A stretch of DNA of 64,000 nt from Pseudomonas versuta (GTDB lineage Bacteria > Pseudomonadota > Gammaproteobacteria > Pseudomonadales > Pseudomonadaceae), in contig NZ_CP012676.1 of NCBI RefSeq assembly GCF_001294575.1, positions 4,190,001-4,254,000 of the forward strand, in the 5' to 3' direction. Below the pieces are notes generated by a model, which worked only from the letters and a program-made list of their open reading frames with translations, made no database searches and had not been told where the DNA came from. Shown one piece after another: positions 40,601 to 49,212 of the stretch (position 1 is its first letter; every line of letters starts with the position of its first letter). Made by a program: the position numbers and the translations under genes.

Positions 40601-42650
40601 CGACGGCGCCGAACAGCGCTGCCAGTACGACAAATTTGGGCGCCTTAGTACGCAGCAAGGCCCAGACGTCACGGTCACTATCACCTACGATGCGGCCTCG
40701 CGAATTCACCAGCAGCGCACCCAATCCCGTGATGGCTCGCGGGACATGACCGTGACCCTGGGCTACGACAGCCTCGGACGTCCGGCCCGTCGCACCACCG
40801 AAACCCACACACCCAGCGCACAACATGTAGAAGTCCAGACTCAGCAATGGCGCAAAGACGGCAAGCTGACCCAGCGCGAACTGACCCGGGACGGTGTTCT
40901 GGTACGTCGTGAAACCTTCGACTACGACATCCGTGGCCGCATGATCGCCCAGCGGCTCGTGGGCGAGGAATTGCCCGAAGACGCCCACGGCAAAACCTAC
41001 CGCGAGCAGCACTTCGAATACGATGCGCTGGACAATGTGCGCCGTCTGGAAACGGTATTGGCCGACGCCAACGCAAACAATGTCACCACATTTACCTACA
41101 ACCCCTCTGACCTCACCCAGCTGATAAACATCAGCCACAGCCGAAGCGATTACCCGGCACCGGTCACCCTGGAGTACGACGCCCTCGGCAATCTCAAACG
41201 CGACGAGAAAGGTAATCCACTGCACTACGACGCCCTCGGCCGACTGATCGGGGTCACCCTGCCTACAGGCGAGCGTCGTTGGCACTACGGCCCCGGTGGC
41301 AACATCATCAAGACCGAGGATGCTCGCGGGCCGCGCTGGCGTTACCACACCGGCGGCCAGCTCAGCTGCGAGACGGGTGAAGACACTCAAACCCGCTGGG
41401 TGCGGGCCGGTGCGGTGCCGGTGGCTGAAAGTCGACTGGCTTCGGCAGTGCGTGAAGTCATGCTGCTGGGCACCGATGCCCAGGGCTCGGTCACCACTGA
41501 AGCCCAAGACGGGATCAACCACCCGGTCTATGGCGCCTATGGTTCAAGCGTGGCCGGGACCAGCCGTCTGGGCTATGCCGGGAGCCTGCGCGAGGACGTC
41601 ACCGGCTGGTATTTCTTGGGCGACTACCGCATCTACAACCCGGCGCTGATGCGTTTTCACAGCCGTGACAGCCTCAGCCCCTTCGGTGAAGGCGGCCTCA
41701 ATGGCTATGCCTACTGCGCCGGCGACCCGGTCAACCGCATCGACCCCTCGGGCCATTCGTGGCTGGACTGGTTGCTGCCAGCGGTGGGGATTGCGTTCGG
41801 GGTGATGGGCGCGGTGGCCTCATTCGGTGCCCTGGCGGCTCCCGCTGCGGCGTTGACCGCCAGTTACATCACCGCAGTGACCACCGCGACCTTAAGCGTC
41901 GTGTCACTGGCCGCAGACGTGGCCTCGATAGCCTTGCTGGCCACCGGCAATGAAAGCGCGGGTCGGATTCTGGGTTTTGTGGGCATGGCCACAGGTCTGG
42001 CGTCGGCGGCGCCGTCAATCGCCGGGGCGGCGGCCAAGGGAGTGAAAAAAGTAGGCAAGTTTGTCGGTGGCTGGCAGCACAAGTTGCAGCATGCGGGGGG
42101 GGTGCCGGGAGGAGGACGGGCATTGCCAGGTCACGCTCAACGAGTTGGCTCGCGTTCGCCCATGCGCGACATGGACCTGTCTTACCTGCTGGAACAAGGG
42201 CCGACCAGGGAAAGTTTCTTGCCGCGTTTGTCCCGTGGCGATTTGCAAAACATAGGGCAGACCAACTCAGCTAACCGAACTTCTGTTTATGCGGCCAGGC
42301 CGCCTGAACCACTAGAGCTGCCTTTCCGTGGGAACGCTGGTGTGGTTGATGGGCAATTACAGCAATATGGTTATCCGGTTATTGCCAATCCCGAGTATGT
42401 AAATCAAGTAAGACAGACCATATCCGGCACTCATCCCAGGAATTACCCTTGGCAAATCGGTGAAGCGGGTATCGAGAATCCAAGTCAATTAAGGATCATA
42501 GACCGTCCGATTTTCGAGGACTATGCTGCGCAGAGACTGGCAGGGCAAGAACCTATGAGGTTAGGACTCTTGAATTTTGAGTCGGATTTTCGGTGGTTTT
42601 CACAACGCGGAGAAATAGCGCAAAGAGGATGGAACTGCCGGATCTTGTAA
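37605..42650 (+). CDS. RHS/YD-repeat protein with variable C-terminal tip (polymorphic toxin-like)
   Basis: A 1681-residue protein from ATG 37605, where AAGGAG is ideally placed. The frame open from 37338 has no such site. There is no signal peptide and no PAAR domain. Residues 1 to about 1385 build the RHS shell with many YD repeats (YDVLGRV, YDGLGRC, YDKFGRL, YDALGRL). It ends in the RHS core FHSRDSLSPFGEGGLNGYAY...DPVNRIDPSG. Asp1355 and Asp1380 fit the self-cleaving aspartyl site of TcC/RHS proteins. After DPSG come hydrophobic helices (about 1390-1475), a basic linker and a tip of about 150 residues ending RGWNCRIL. The tip has lower GC than the shell and no family I recognise. Confidence 0.9.
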   Translation: MLAPSEHTPAIQSAASLLSSGDVYSGAYNFMSSVSAGVDPRTGSFSASISLPTGAANDLRGPISQLRLGYSPLMTEDQGFGLGWGLGTTSWDGASQQLQLNSGERFRGEIVGQGMRFPDVRLPVVTVTVQRQEMWVRHNDGTSERLTPLAGHPSLWVVRTLVGADGSALNFDWRSIGNAAYLQHVSDAQGRVVVALDYEGPTRLTLQPGTPSQVVMTFLRISGQLRRVTVDGLPDNGWQFDYSTSTSGLLLLSKCTQPTGSTEEVTYSEANGLTLPPGAPFARMPVVIQTRKDPGDGQPVQLVGYDYGLHSSNNYFGWPAVRQWRNREDNLYHLTGAGDFLYGSTETLMDARGTPLQTISRTFNRFHLMTRERTLQGQTLQETETTYYDEPWLPIARQLPYFQFPHKVITRKAQLDGQRVLRELSTEEETRYDDLGNPIWHRNSLGAVEVSEYYPVSGETDNCPADPLGRITRLKSRTVSPPPGTEGPVKQTQYRYQSLPVRQDAPAFALPTFIQSSEERLLQVEGEKRTELGRSSQTFIVDPASPHHGRMLSEMQTVQGKSTTRSYSYQLNQARNARSLEHAVLQENVTVTGHDGHESSSQSSQDIYSGLMVTEQTDEQMRIAFAHDVLGRVVQEVAAPDSAFEAEVNWTYSLSASERCQSRIGASGRKETVWLDGMGREIRREKQTDSGETYTAWTGEYDVLGRVFRETSYDPGNEDTPALSLSTERTFDDWGNVLTETGADGVTQHTVADPVALTGTRWQTDANGVAGPKTVTTHGLNGQPLKEQVFCADGVLQHELSWAYDGLGRCVSQSDAMGRETLQEWDVRDRLVSTTLPDGSVIKRTYAEGHDGELPATVSITHPSLGSNEVLLGERKYDGLGRLVWEKIGQSVSEWQYAEGQIHAHTQTLPDGTQVLTERQPELGGALLSMHAPGISVFNKYDPLSGRLLEAQGNLGLQKDHWSPSGQLTRADYAWQGDQPRSQQQTATPSGKVTRLTDADGAEQRCQYDKFGRLSTQQGPDVTVTITYDAASRIHQQRTQSRDGSRDMTVTLGYDSLGRPARRTTETHTPSAQHVEVQTQQWRKDGKLTQRELTRDGVLVRRETFDYDIRGRMIAQRLVGEELPEDAHGKTYREQHFEYDALDNVRRLETVLADANANNVTTFTYNPSDLTQLINISHSRSDYPAPVTLEYDALGNLKRDEKGNPLHYDALGRLIGVTLPTGERRWHYGPGGNIIKTEDARGPRWRYHTGGQLSCETGEDTQTRWVRAGAVPVAESRLASAVREVMLLGTDAQGSVTTEAQDGINHPVYGAYGSSVAGTSRLGYAGSLREDVTGWYFLGDYRIYNPALMRFHSRDSLSPFGEGGLNGYAYCAGDPVNRIDPSGHSWLDWLLPAVGIAFGVMGAVASFGALAAPAAALTASYITAVTTATLSVVSLAADVASIALLATGNESAGRILGFVGMATGLASAAPSIAGAAAKGVKKVGKFVGGWQHKLQHAGGVPGGGRALPGHAQRVGSRSPMRDMDLSYLLEQGPTRESFLPRLSRGDLQNIGQTNSANRTSVYAARPPEPLELPFRGNAGVVDGQLQQYGYPVIANPEYVNQVRQTISGTHPRNYPWQIGEAGIENPSQLRIIDRPIFEDYAAQRLAGQEPMRLGLLNFESDFRWFSQRGEIAQRGWNCRIL

Positions 42651-42734
42651 CTCCTTTGAGATATCCAGCAGTCTGACATCCCCGGACATAACCCGCGAAG
42701 GTGTGAACCTTTTTCAGACCGGGGCACGATGCAC

Positions 42735-42763
42735 AAAAAAGCCGCCCATTCAGGCGGCTTTTT
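42735..42763. terminator. Bidirectional terminator between RHS gene and pckA
   Basis: AAAAAAGCCGCC-CATTCA-GGCGGCTTTTT is symmetric, with an A run on one side and a T run on the other. It serves the convergent pckA gene and probably the RHS gene too. Confidence 0.9.
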
Positions 42764-42789
42764 CGTGGACCAACTGACTGACCGGATGC

Positions 42790-44331
42790 TTACAGCTTCG
42801 GGCCGGCAGCCTTGATCGCGTCGCTGACGTCGAACTTCTTGAAGTTCTCTACGAACAGGCCGGCCAAGGCTTTGGCAGCTTCGTCGTAGGCAGCTTTGTC
42901 TGCCCAGGTGTTACGCGGGTTGAGCAGAACAGTGTCAACGCCCGGTACGGCCAATGGCACGTCGAGGTTGATGGTGTCCAGGTGCTCGGTTTCTGCGCCG
43001 ATCAGAGCACCGCTCTGGATCGCTGCAATCACGCCACGGGTGGTCGGGATGTTGAAGCGCTTGCCAACGCCGTAACCGCCGCCGGTCCAACCGGTGTTAA
43101 CCAGGTAAACCTTGGAGCCGAAACCACGGATACGCTTGATCAGCAGCTCTGCGTATTCGCCAGCCGGACGCGGGAAGAATGGCGCACCGAAGCAGGTGGA
43201 GAAGGTCGACTTGATGCCGCTGCCCGAACCCATTTCAGTCGAACCCACCAATGCGGTGTAGCCGGACAGGAAGTGGTAAGCCGCCTGTTCTTCGCTGAGG
43301 ATCGAAACCGGTGGCAGCACGCCAGTCAGGTCGCAGGTCAGGAAGATCACAGCGTTTGGCTCGCCGCCCAGGTTCTTCTCGGAACGCTTGGCAACGTGCT
43401 CCAGCGGGTAGGCGGCACGGCTGTTCTGGGTCAGGCTGACGTCGGCGTAGTCAGGGTGCTTGGCATCGTCCAGAACAACGTTTTCAAGCACGGCTCCGTG
43501 CTTGATGGCTTTCCAGATAACCGGCTCGTTCTTCTCGGACAGGTCGATGCACTTGGCATAGCAACCGCCTTCGATGTTGAACACTACGCCCTCGCCCCAA
43601 CCGTGTTCGTCGTCACCGATCAGGTAACGGCTTTCATCGGCCGACAAGGTGGTTTTACCGGTGCCGGACAGGCCGAAGAACAGGGTCACATCGCCCGCTT
43701 CGCCAATGTTGGCGGCGCAGTGCATCGGCAGTACGTCGGCAGCAGGCAACAGGAAGTTCTGTACCGAGAACATGGCTTTTTTCATTTCACCGGCGTAACG
43801 CATACCGGCGATCAGCACTTTTTTCTGGGCAAAGTTGAGGATCACGCAACCGTCGGAGTTGGTGCCGTCACGCTCGGGCACGCATTCGAAGTTGGCCACA
43901 TTGAGCACTTGCCACTCTTCACGACCGGCCGGGTTGTACTGAGCCGGGTTGATGAACAGGCAACGACCGAACAGGTTCTGCCAGGCAGTCTGGGTGGTCA
44001 TTTTAACGGCCAGGTAGTGGTCTTCGGAAGCACCTACATGAACGTGGGAAACGAAATGTTCTTGCGCGTTGTTGAACGCCTCGACGCGGTCCCACAGAGC
44101 ATCAAACTTGTCAGCCGGAAACTTGCGGTTGATTGGCCCCCAGGCAATGGCATCCTGAGTAGTCGGCTCTTCAACGATGAAGCGGTCAGCTGGCGAACGG
44201 CCTGTACGATGGCCAGTTGTAACCGCCAGTGCACCATTGTCGGCAAGCTCGCCTTCACCACGGCTCAGGGCTTCTTTGACCAGATCGTCGATGCTCAGAT
44301 CGGTGTACACGGCGTTATTAGCTTGCGTCAT
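42790..44331 (-). CDS. pckA: Phosphoenolpyruvate carboxykinase (ATP)
   Basis: A 513-residue gluconeogenic enzyme that converts oxaloacetate and ATP to phosphoenolpyruvate, ADP and CO2. The kinase-1a/P-loop [15 protein letters not shown] and the adjacent [12 protein letters not shown] (metal-binding) mark the ATP-type family. The length is normal. A palindrome (44374-44398) lies 43-67 bases before the start. hslO and hslR lie upstream on the same strand. Confidence 0.97.
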   Translation of the reverse strand: MTQANNAVYTDLSIDDLVKEALSRGEGELADNGALAVTTGHRTGRSPADRFIVEEPTTQDAIAWGPINRKFPADKFDALWDRVEAFNNAQEHFVSHVHVGASEDHYLAVKMTTQTAWQNLFGRCLFINPAQYNPAGREEWQVLNVANFECVPERDGTNSDGCVILNFAQKKVLIAGMRYAGEMKKAMFSVQNFLLPAADVLPMHCAANIGEAGDVTLFFGLSGTGKTTLSADESRYLIGDDEHGWGEGVVFNIEGGCYAKCIDLSEKNEPVIWKAIKHGAVLENVVLDDAKHPDYADVSLTQNSRAAYPLEHVAKRSEKNLGGEPNAVIFLTCDLTGVLPPVSILSEEQAAYHFLSGYTALVGSTEMGSGSGIKSTFSTCFGAPFFPRPAGEYAELLIKRIRGFGSKVYLVNTGWTGGGYGVGKRFNIPTTRGVIAAIQSGALIGAETEHLDTINLDVPLAVPGVDTVLLNPRNTWADKAAYDEAAKALAGLFVENFKKFDVSDAIKAAGPKL

Positions 44332-44373
44332 GAGGTTCCCCGTCGGCCATTGGCCGAGTGCGCCAAACGTTTT

Positions 44374-44398
44374 GTAGTAGAAAAGTTTGCACTACTAC
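44374..44398. promoter_or_regulatory. Palindrome upstream of pckA
   Basis: GTAGTAG (44374-44380) and CTACTAC (44392-44398) are perfect 7-base arms around 11 AT-rich bases. The position before the pckA start suits an operator. The regulator is not identified. Confidence 0.5.
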
Positions 44399-44510
44399 CG
44401 CGAAAAAAGTGGGGCGGATTATGCCAGAAATGCCCAAAAAAAGTAGGGCCCACCTGTCAGAACCGCGCAAGAACGGGGTTTGACAGGTGTTTCACCTGGG
44501 CTGAAACGTT

Positions 44511-45413
44511 TTAGTGATGAGTGTCGGAGGGCGACTTTACACCGGCACCGGAGAACAATTGATCCACATCGGCAGCATCAAACAGGTAGCGCTCATTGCA
44601 AAACTGGCAGTCAATTTCGATATGGCCGCCATGTTCAGCTACAAGATTTTGCGCATCTTCAAGGCCCAGACTGGTCAATGCATTGCCCGAACGTTCACGC
44701 GAGCAGCTGCATTTGAACTCCACCGTTTCATCGTCAAACAGGCGCACGGTTTCTTCGTGGTAAAGACGATGCAGGATGGTTTCGTTATCCAGACCCAACA
44801 ACTCTTCAGCTTTGAGGGTGTCGCCCAGCGCGAGCAATGTGTTCCAGCTGTCGACGCGCTCTTCTTCATCTTTAATTTTGTCGCCCGGCAGTTGCTGCAG
44901 GAACATGCCGCGCGCACGCTTGCCATCAGCGACCAGCCAGAAGCGGGTCGGCACTTGCTCGGACATTACAAAATAGTTGGTGAAACAGTCAGCCAGGGTT
45001 TCGCCGTTCAGATCCACGATGCCCTGATAGCGTTTGCCAACGGTCGGGTCGATAGTGATGGCCAATACGCCGTTGGGCAGCAGGTCTGCAAGGGTCGCAT
45101 CCGGCGCAATCCGCTCGGCGTCAAAACGGGCAATACCGCGAATTTCACGGTCGCTGGTGCACTCGATCATCAACAACGGCACCGGACCTTCGGAGCGCGC
45201 TTGCAGGCTCAAAAGACCATCGATTTTCTGGTTGCCCACCAGCAACGCAGCCGCCGCCATCAGCTCGCCCAACAACTGCTGGACCGGCAATGGATAAGCA
45301 TGCTTGGCCAATACTTCGGCGTAGCTGTGCTCCAGCGAAGCCAGCTCGCCGCGGGCATCGCAGGTGTCAAACATGAAGCGTTGGGTGGCATCGGTTTTGT
45401 TTAAGTCGGACAT
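44511..45413 (-). CDS. hslO: Redox-regulated chaperone Hsp33
   Basis: A 300-residue chaperone holdase activated by oxidative stress and unfolding. The C-terminal zinc switch has all four cysteines: [12 protein letters not shown] (CxC) and CQFCNERY (CxxC). The N-terminal domain starts [20 protein letters not shown]. The C-terminus extends as [15 protein letters not shown] sigma-32-like promoter lies about 80-105 bases upstream on the same strand. Confidence 0.96.
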   Translation of the reverse strand: MSDLNKTDATQRFMFDTCDARGELASLEHSYAEVLAKHAYPLPVQQLLGELMAAAALLVGNQKIDGLLSLQARSEGPVPLLMIECTSDREIRGIARFDAERIAPDATLADLLPNGVLAITIDPTVGKRYQGIVDLNGETLADCFTNYFVMSEQVPTRFWLVADGKRARGMFLQQLPGDKIKDEEERVDSWNTLLALGDTLKAEELLGLDNETILHRLYHEETVRLFDDETVEFKCSCSRERSGNALTSLGLEDAQNLVAEHGGHIEIDCQFCNERYLFDAADVDQLFSGAGVKSPSDTHH

Positions 45414-45490
45414 AGGAATAGGATTCTAAAAGTGGTTACTAAATGTGTACGCACCTGTAAACAGCATGCAGATTTAAGGCTAATAGCCCT

Positions 45491-45519
45491 ATATGGCGCC
45501 ACACCTGGATAGTTACAAG
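45491..45519 (-). promoter_or_regulatory. Sigma-32-like promoter of hslO
   Basis: On the minus strand CTTGTAA, a 14-base spacer and CGCCATAT resemble CTTGAAA / CCCCATNT with one mismatch in each box. It reads towards hslO, in line with Hsp33 being a heat-shock protein. It is weaker than the hslVU promoter. Confidence 0.55.
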
Positions 45520-45576
45520 CCTTGGCTACCCGGACACGACGCACGGTCGGTGAGTCATTGATGCCCGGGCAGCCCT

Positions 45577-45655
45577 TGTGGGAGCCGGCTTGCCGGCGAT
45601 GCCAGCGACGCGGTTCCGTGGTAATTCAATCGCTGGCAGGCCAGCTGCCGCAGGG
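45577..45655. repeat. REP cluster between hslR and hslO
   Basis: TGTGGGAGCCGGCTTGCCGG is followed by GCCAGCGA..TCGCTGGC and CAGGCCAGCTGCCGCAGG. These are inverted copies of degenerate REP form in the 261-base gap after hslR. No other gene or RNA was seen in that gap. Confidence 0.6.
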
Positions 45656-45674
45656 GTCGAGATACGGTACAAAC

Positions 45675-46082
45675 CTATTGCGCGGCGCCCGAATCTTGAA
45701 ACTGATGCAACTGGCGGCGTTGCTTCTTGGTCGGTTTGCCGTCGCTGATAATGCCCATTGCCCCTGATTTGCGCATGGCGGCCATGCTTTCACGCTTGGC
45801 AATGCTTTGCTCGGTTTCGGCATACAGCAGCTGCGCCTCCGGGGCGCCTCGGCGTACAACTGAAAGTCCTTTGACCTCCACTGTACGCTCTTCGAGTCCG
45901 ACACGAATTTGCAGCTCATCACCCAAACGGGGCTCTTTGCTCGGTTTGCAGCGTTCACCACGGCAGTGCACCTTGCCGCTTTCAATGGCGGTCTTGGCCA
46001 ATGCACGGGTCTTGTAAAAACGCGCGGCCCAGAGCCACTTGTCCAGACGGACCTTGTCGTCCTCTTCCTGTTTCTGCGCCAT
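45675..46082 (-). CDS. hslR: Heat-shock protein 15, S4-domain RNA-binding protein
   Basis: A 135-residue Hsp15 protein that binds free 50S subunits carrying stalled nascent chains. The S4 domain VRLDKWLWAARFYKTRALAK is near the start. VHCRGERCKPSKEPRLGDEL follows it. ATG 46082 is chosen because the AAGGAG that serves it overlaps the earlier in-frame ATG. The C-terminal third is basic. It is upstream of hslO on the same strand, as in other pseudomonads. Confidence 0.93.
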   Translation of the reverse strand: MAQKQEEDDKVRLDKWLWAARFYKTRALAKTAIESGKVHCRGERCKPSKEPRLGDELQIRVGLEERTVEVKGLSVVRRGAPEAQLLYAETEQSIAKRESMAAMRKSGAMGIISDGKPTKKQRRQLHQFQDSGAAQ

Positions 46083-46337
46083 TGGAATCTCCTTCACTCG
46101 ATATTCGCAACTCTACTACTACTTTGGGTGAACCCAAGAAGGAACCTGCCCGATAGAATGCCGCCTGCTGCCATACCGCAACTAAAATACAGCACAGCGT
46201 GAACGCAGATAACTGTCGCCATTTACCGGATATTCTGCGTGAATACCGCCTTTATGCTTTCAAGTCGGCATTCGCCGGCTGCTTTACCTGCAGGGCCTGC
46301 CCTGCAGCCTGGATACGTTAATCGCCGGTTACCTATA

Positions 46338-46820
46338 TTGAAGACTTTTGACCATTTGACCGTTGTCGGTCTGCGCGAGTGGGTGGCGCTTCCCGATTTG
46401 GGAGTCGCGGGCCTGCGGGCGAAAATCGACACCGGTGCCAGTACCTCCAGCCTGCACGCCACTGAAATCGAGCCATTTGTGCGCGACGGTGTCGAGTGGG
46501 TACGTTTCAATGCCCATTTGGGCACGCTTGTACAACTACGCCACCGCCGTTGCGAAGCGCCACTGGTGGCGATAAAAACGATTAAAAGCTCCAACGGTCA
46601 TACACAGGTTCGTTATGTGATCCGTACCGGCCTTGCGCTGGGAGATCGGGTCTGGTCGGTGGAGTTCACCCTCGCCTGCCGCAAATCCATGCGTTACCGC
46701 TTGCTGCTGGGCTCCAAAGCGCTGATCGACGGCCAACTGGTGGTCAATCCAGCGTTTAAATACGTACAAGACAAGCCGGTGTTCCCGGTCACTACTACCT
46801 CTGCCACAGGTGTTGCATGA
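46338..46820 (+). CDS. rimB: RimB, retropepsin-like protease of the RimK system
   Basis: About 160 residues of the family once named 'ATP-dependent zinc protease' (PF05618-type). The aspartic-protease triplet is in [13 protein letters not shown], as in retropepsins. In P. fluorescens RimB trims poly-glutamate tails that RimK adds to ribosomal protein S6. The TTG start at 46338 gives the family N-terminus [19 protein letters not shown] but has a weak ribosome site. The frame is open upstream to 46239. It overlaps rimK by four bases. No obvious rimA-like gene was found before it. Confidence 0.82.
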   Translation: MKTFDHLTVVGLREWVALPDLGVAGLRAKIDTGASTSSLHATEIEPFVRDGVEWVRFNAHLGTLVQLRHRRCEAPLVAIKTIKSSNGHTQVRYVIRTGLALGDRVWSVEFTLACRKSMRYRLLLGSKALIDGQLVVNPAFKYVQDKPVFPVTTTSATGVA

Positions 46821-47722
46821 AGATCGCTGTGCTGTCGCGTAACCCGCGTCTGTATTCCACTCGTCGTCTGGTTGAAGCCGGTACTGAACGAGGCCATGAA
46901 ATGGTAGTGATCGATACCCTGCGCGCCTATATGAACATCGCCAGTCATAAGCCGCAGATCCACTACCGCGGCAAGCCGCTGGAAGGCTTTGACGCGGTCA
47001 TCCCGCGCATTGGTGCATCAGTCACGTTTTATGGCTGCGCGGTGTTGCGCCAGTTCGAGATGATGGGGGTTTTCCCGCTCAACGAATCGGTGGCAATCGC
47101 CCGCTCGCGAGACAAGTTGCGCTCGCTGCAACTGTTGTCGCGACGCGGCCTGGGCCTGCCGGTGACAGGCTTTGCCCACTCGCCGGATGATATTCCGGAC
47201 CTGATCGAGATGGTCAATGGTGCGCCGCTGGTGATCAAGGTACTGGAGGGCACCCAGGGGATTGGCGTGGTGCTGTGTGAAACCGCCACGGCGGCGGAGT
47301 CGGTGATCGAGGCCTTTATGGGTCTCAAACAGAACATCATGGTGCAGGAATACATCAAGGAAGCCGGTGGTGCGGATATCCGCTGCTTCGTGGTGGGTGA
47401 CAAGGTGATTGCGTCCATGAAACGCCAGGCCAAGCCCGGCGAGTTCCGCTCCAACCTGCATCGTGGCGGCAGTGCCAGCCTGATCAAAATCACCCCGCAA
47501 GAGCGCATGACAGCCATTCGCGCGGCCAAAGTCATGGGGTTGAGTGTGGCGGGGGTCGATATCTTGCGCTCCAACCACGGCCCGCTGGTGCTGGAGGTCA
47601 ATTCATCGCCCGGACTGGAAGGTATCGAAACCACCACGGGCAAGGATGTAGCCGGGATCATCATTGAGCATCTGGAGAAAAACAGCACGCCGCACATGAC
47701 CCGGACCAAAGGGAAAGGTTGA
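46817..47722 (+). CDS. rimK: Ribosomal protein S6--L-glutamate ligase RimK
   Basis: A 301-residue ATP-grasp ligase that adds glutamates to the C-terminus of ribosomal protein S6, altering translation. It starts [21 protein letters not shown] and holds the grasp-fold segments [17 protein letters not shown] and [20 protein letters not shown]. The metal site [14 protein letters not shown] is also present. It is coupled to rimB by an ATGA overlap. In P. fluorescens this pair affects adaptation to plant surfaces. Confidence 0.95.
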   Translation: MKIAVLSRNPRLYSTRRLVEAGTERGHEMVVIDTLRAYMNIASHKPQIHYRGKPLEGFDAVIPRIGASVTFYGCAVLRQFEMMGVFPLNESVAIARSRDKLRSLQLLSRRGLGLPVTGFAHSPDDIPDLIEMVNGAPLVIKVLEGTQGIGVVLCETATAAESVIEAFMGLKQNIMVQEYIKEAGGADIRCFVVGDKVIASMKRQAKPGEFRSNLHRGGSASLIKITPQERMTAIRAAKVMGLSVAGVDILRSNHGPLVLEVNSSPGLEGIETTTGKDVAGIIIEHLEKNSTPHMTRTKGKG

Positions 47723-47743
47723 AAGCAGCCACCCCTGACAACT

Positions 47744-47773
47744 CTGCAAGAGCGAGCAAGCTCGCTCCTGCAG
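47744..47773. terminator. REP hairpin between convergent rimK and envZ
   Basis: CTGCAAGAGCGAG-CAAG-CTCGCTCCTGCAG has 13-base arms with one mismatch and a four-base loop. It stands between two convergent genes and is a likely shared transcript end. Confidence 0.65.
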
Positions 47774-47787
47774 ACAGGTCGAAGGCT

Positions 47788-49101
47788 TTAAACCGCCCCT
47801 CTGGGCAACATCAGGCCCAGCGGCAATCGCACCCGGGCCTCAAGGCCTCCGCCGGCACGGTTACGCAGTTCAACATTGCCGCCGTGCATGGAGGCGATGC
47901 GCTTGACGATGGCAAGGCCCAAACCTGTCCCCTTGCCGCCACGTGCACGGTCACCGCGGATAAACGGATTGAAGATGTCTTCAAGCTCTGAAGGGTCGAT
48001 GCCCGCCCCCCGGTCCATCACACTCAGCACCACATACGGCGCACTGGTGTCGCCGGAGACGTAGGCGGCCACTTCCACGTTATCCCCCGCATGGTGCAAC
48101 GCATTGCCGATCAGGTTGTTGAGCAGACGTTTCATCGACACCCGACGCAACGCAAACGGCTGAATCGGCTGCAGGCGCAGGCTCACTTGCTGTTCGTTCT
48201 GGTTGTAAGGCGCAACAACCTCGCGGATCAATTCGCACAAGTCGACTTCTTCGACCGGTTCATCGCGCCCGTCACGTATAAAGGCCAGGAATTGATCGAG
48301 AATCGCGTCCATGTCTTCAATGTCGCGCACCATGTCGTCGGTCAGGTCACTGTGGTTGCCCATCAGCTCCAAAGACAGACGCAAGCGGGTCAATGGCGTT
48401 CGCAGGTCATGGGACACACCGGCGAGCATCAGTTCGCGTTCGCGGCCTGCCTGCTCCACATCTTCTGCCATCTGATTGAAAGCGCTGTACACCTCGGTCA
48501 TCTCGCTCGGTGTATCACTGATCGGCAGCCGTACACTGCGCCCCTGCCCCAGTTGCCTGGCCGCATAAACCAGACGCTTGAGCGGCTGGTTGAGCTGACT
48601 GACGAAAATCCATGCCGAGGCAGTCGATAACAAACCGATGGCCAGGAACCAGCCGAGCACACTCCAGATTTTCTGCCCGCGTAGCGGATGCGGATACAGC
48701 GGTACTTTCAGCCAGCCGTCGCCAAGGCTCGGAGCACGCACCCACAGCGCGGGTGGCGCGTGCATGCGCAAGCGCACCTCGGTGTCGGCCCCCAGCTCGG
48801 CCTGCATCTGGCGCTCATAAATTTCACTGTACGGCCAGTGCTGCTCGCCTTCGGGTACGCCACCACCGACCACCCGAATCAAACCGGCTGCATCGGCAAT
48901 CTTTTCGCGATTCTCCTCGTCGGCAGCCCAATAAGCACGCAGGGTCAAGGCCGCGCCGTGGCTGTACTGGCGGTCGACCAGCATGTCTTCGTTCATCAAC
49001 AGATAAACCAGGGTCAGTGCCTTGGAGAACAGCACGACAATGAGGACCAGCCACAGGGTGCGAGAGAAAAAACTTTGGGGGAACCACAGAGGGGTTTTCA
49101 T
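47788..49101 (-). CDS. envZ: Sensor histidine kinase EnvZ (AmgS-type)
   Basis: A 437-residue inner-membrane kinase. The first membrane helix is at about 10-30, a periplasmic sensor follows to about 150, then a second helix (SVLGWFLAIGLLSTASAWIF). HAMP comes next, the H-box AGVSHDLRTPLTRL, the N-box NNLIGNALHHA and G-boxes DRGAGI and GKGTGLGLAIV. ATG 49101 (MKTPLWFPQSFFSRTLW) is preferred. It pairs with the OmpR-like regulator encoded upstream. The P. aeruginosa relatives AmgRS respond to envelope stress and aminoglycosides. Confidence 0.93.
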   Translation of the reverse strand: MKTPLWFPQSFFSRTLWLVLIVVLFSKALTLVYLLMNEDMLVDRQYSHGAALTLRAYWAADEENREKIADAAGLIRVVGGGVPEGEQHWPYSEIYERQMQAELGADTEVRLRMHAPPALWVRAPSLGDGWLKVPLYPHPLRGQKIWSVLGWFLAIGLLSTASAWIFVSQLNQPLKRLVYAARQLGQGRSVRLPISDTPSEMTEVYSAFNQMAEDVEQAGRERELMLAGVSHDLRTPLTRLRLSLELMGNHSDLTDDMVRDIEDMDAILDQFLAFIRDGRDEPVEEVDLCELIREVVAPYNQNEQQVSLRLQPIQPFALRRVSMKRLLNNLIGNALHHAGDNVEVAAYVSGDTSAPYVVLSVMDRGAGIDPSELEDIFNPFIRGDRARGGKGTGLGLAIVKRIASMHGGNVELRNRAGGGLEARVRLPLGLMLPRGAV

Positions 49102-49120
49102 AGACAGCCGTCTTAACACT

Positions 49121-49203
49121 TTGCAGGAGCGAGCTGTGAGGCTCGCATAATTTGGAATCGCGAGCCTTCGGGCAACCGGGTACCGGAAAGGCTCGCTCCT
49201 ACA
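49121..49203. repeat. REPIN between ompR and envZ
   Basis: TTGCAGGAGCGAGCTGTGAG... and ...AAAGGCTCGCTCCTACAA form an inverted pair in the 111-base gap inside the two-component operon. It may make the regulator message more abundant than the kinase message. Confidence 0.7.
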
Positions 49204-49212
49204 AATGATCCA

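Noticed and set aside
40197..41522. 441-codon minus-strand frame opposite the RHS gene
   Set aside because: I considered it as an antisense immunity gene, but it lies under the conserved YD-repeat shell, not the tip, and has no ribosome site or domain.
42521..42736. 71-codon minus-strand frame over the end of the RHS tip, considered as immunity gene
   Set aside because: It starts in the terminator region, has no ribosome site and does not resemble an immunity protein. The opposite orientation is also unusual.
46199..46321. Short GTG frame of 40 codons before rimB, considered as rimA
   Set aside because: It has no ribosome-binding site, overlaps a palindrome and has an odd Cys-rich composition. 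I could not match it to RimA.
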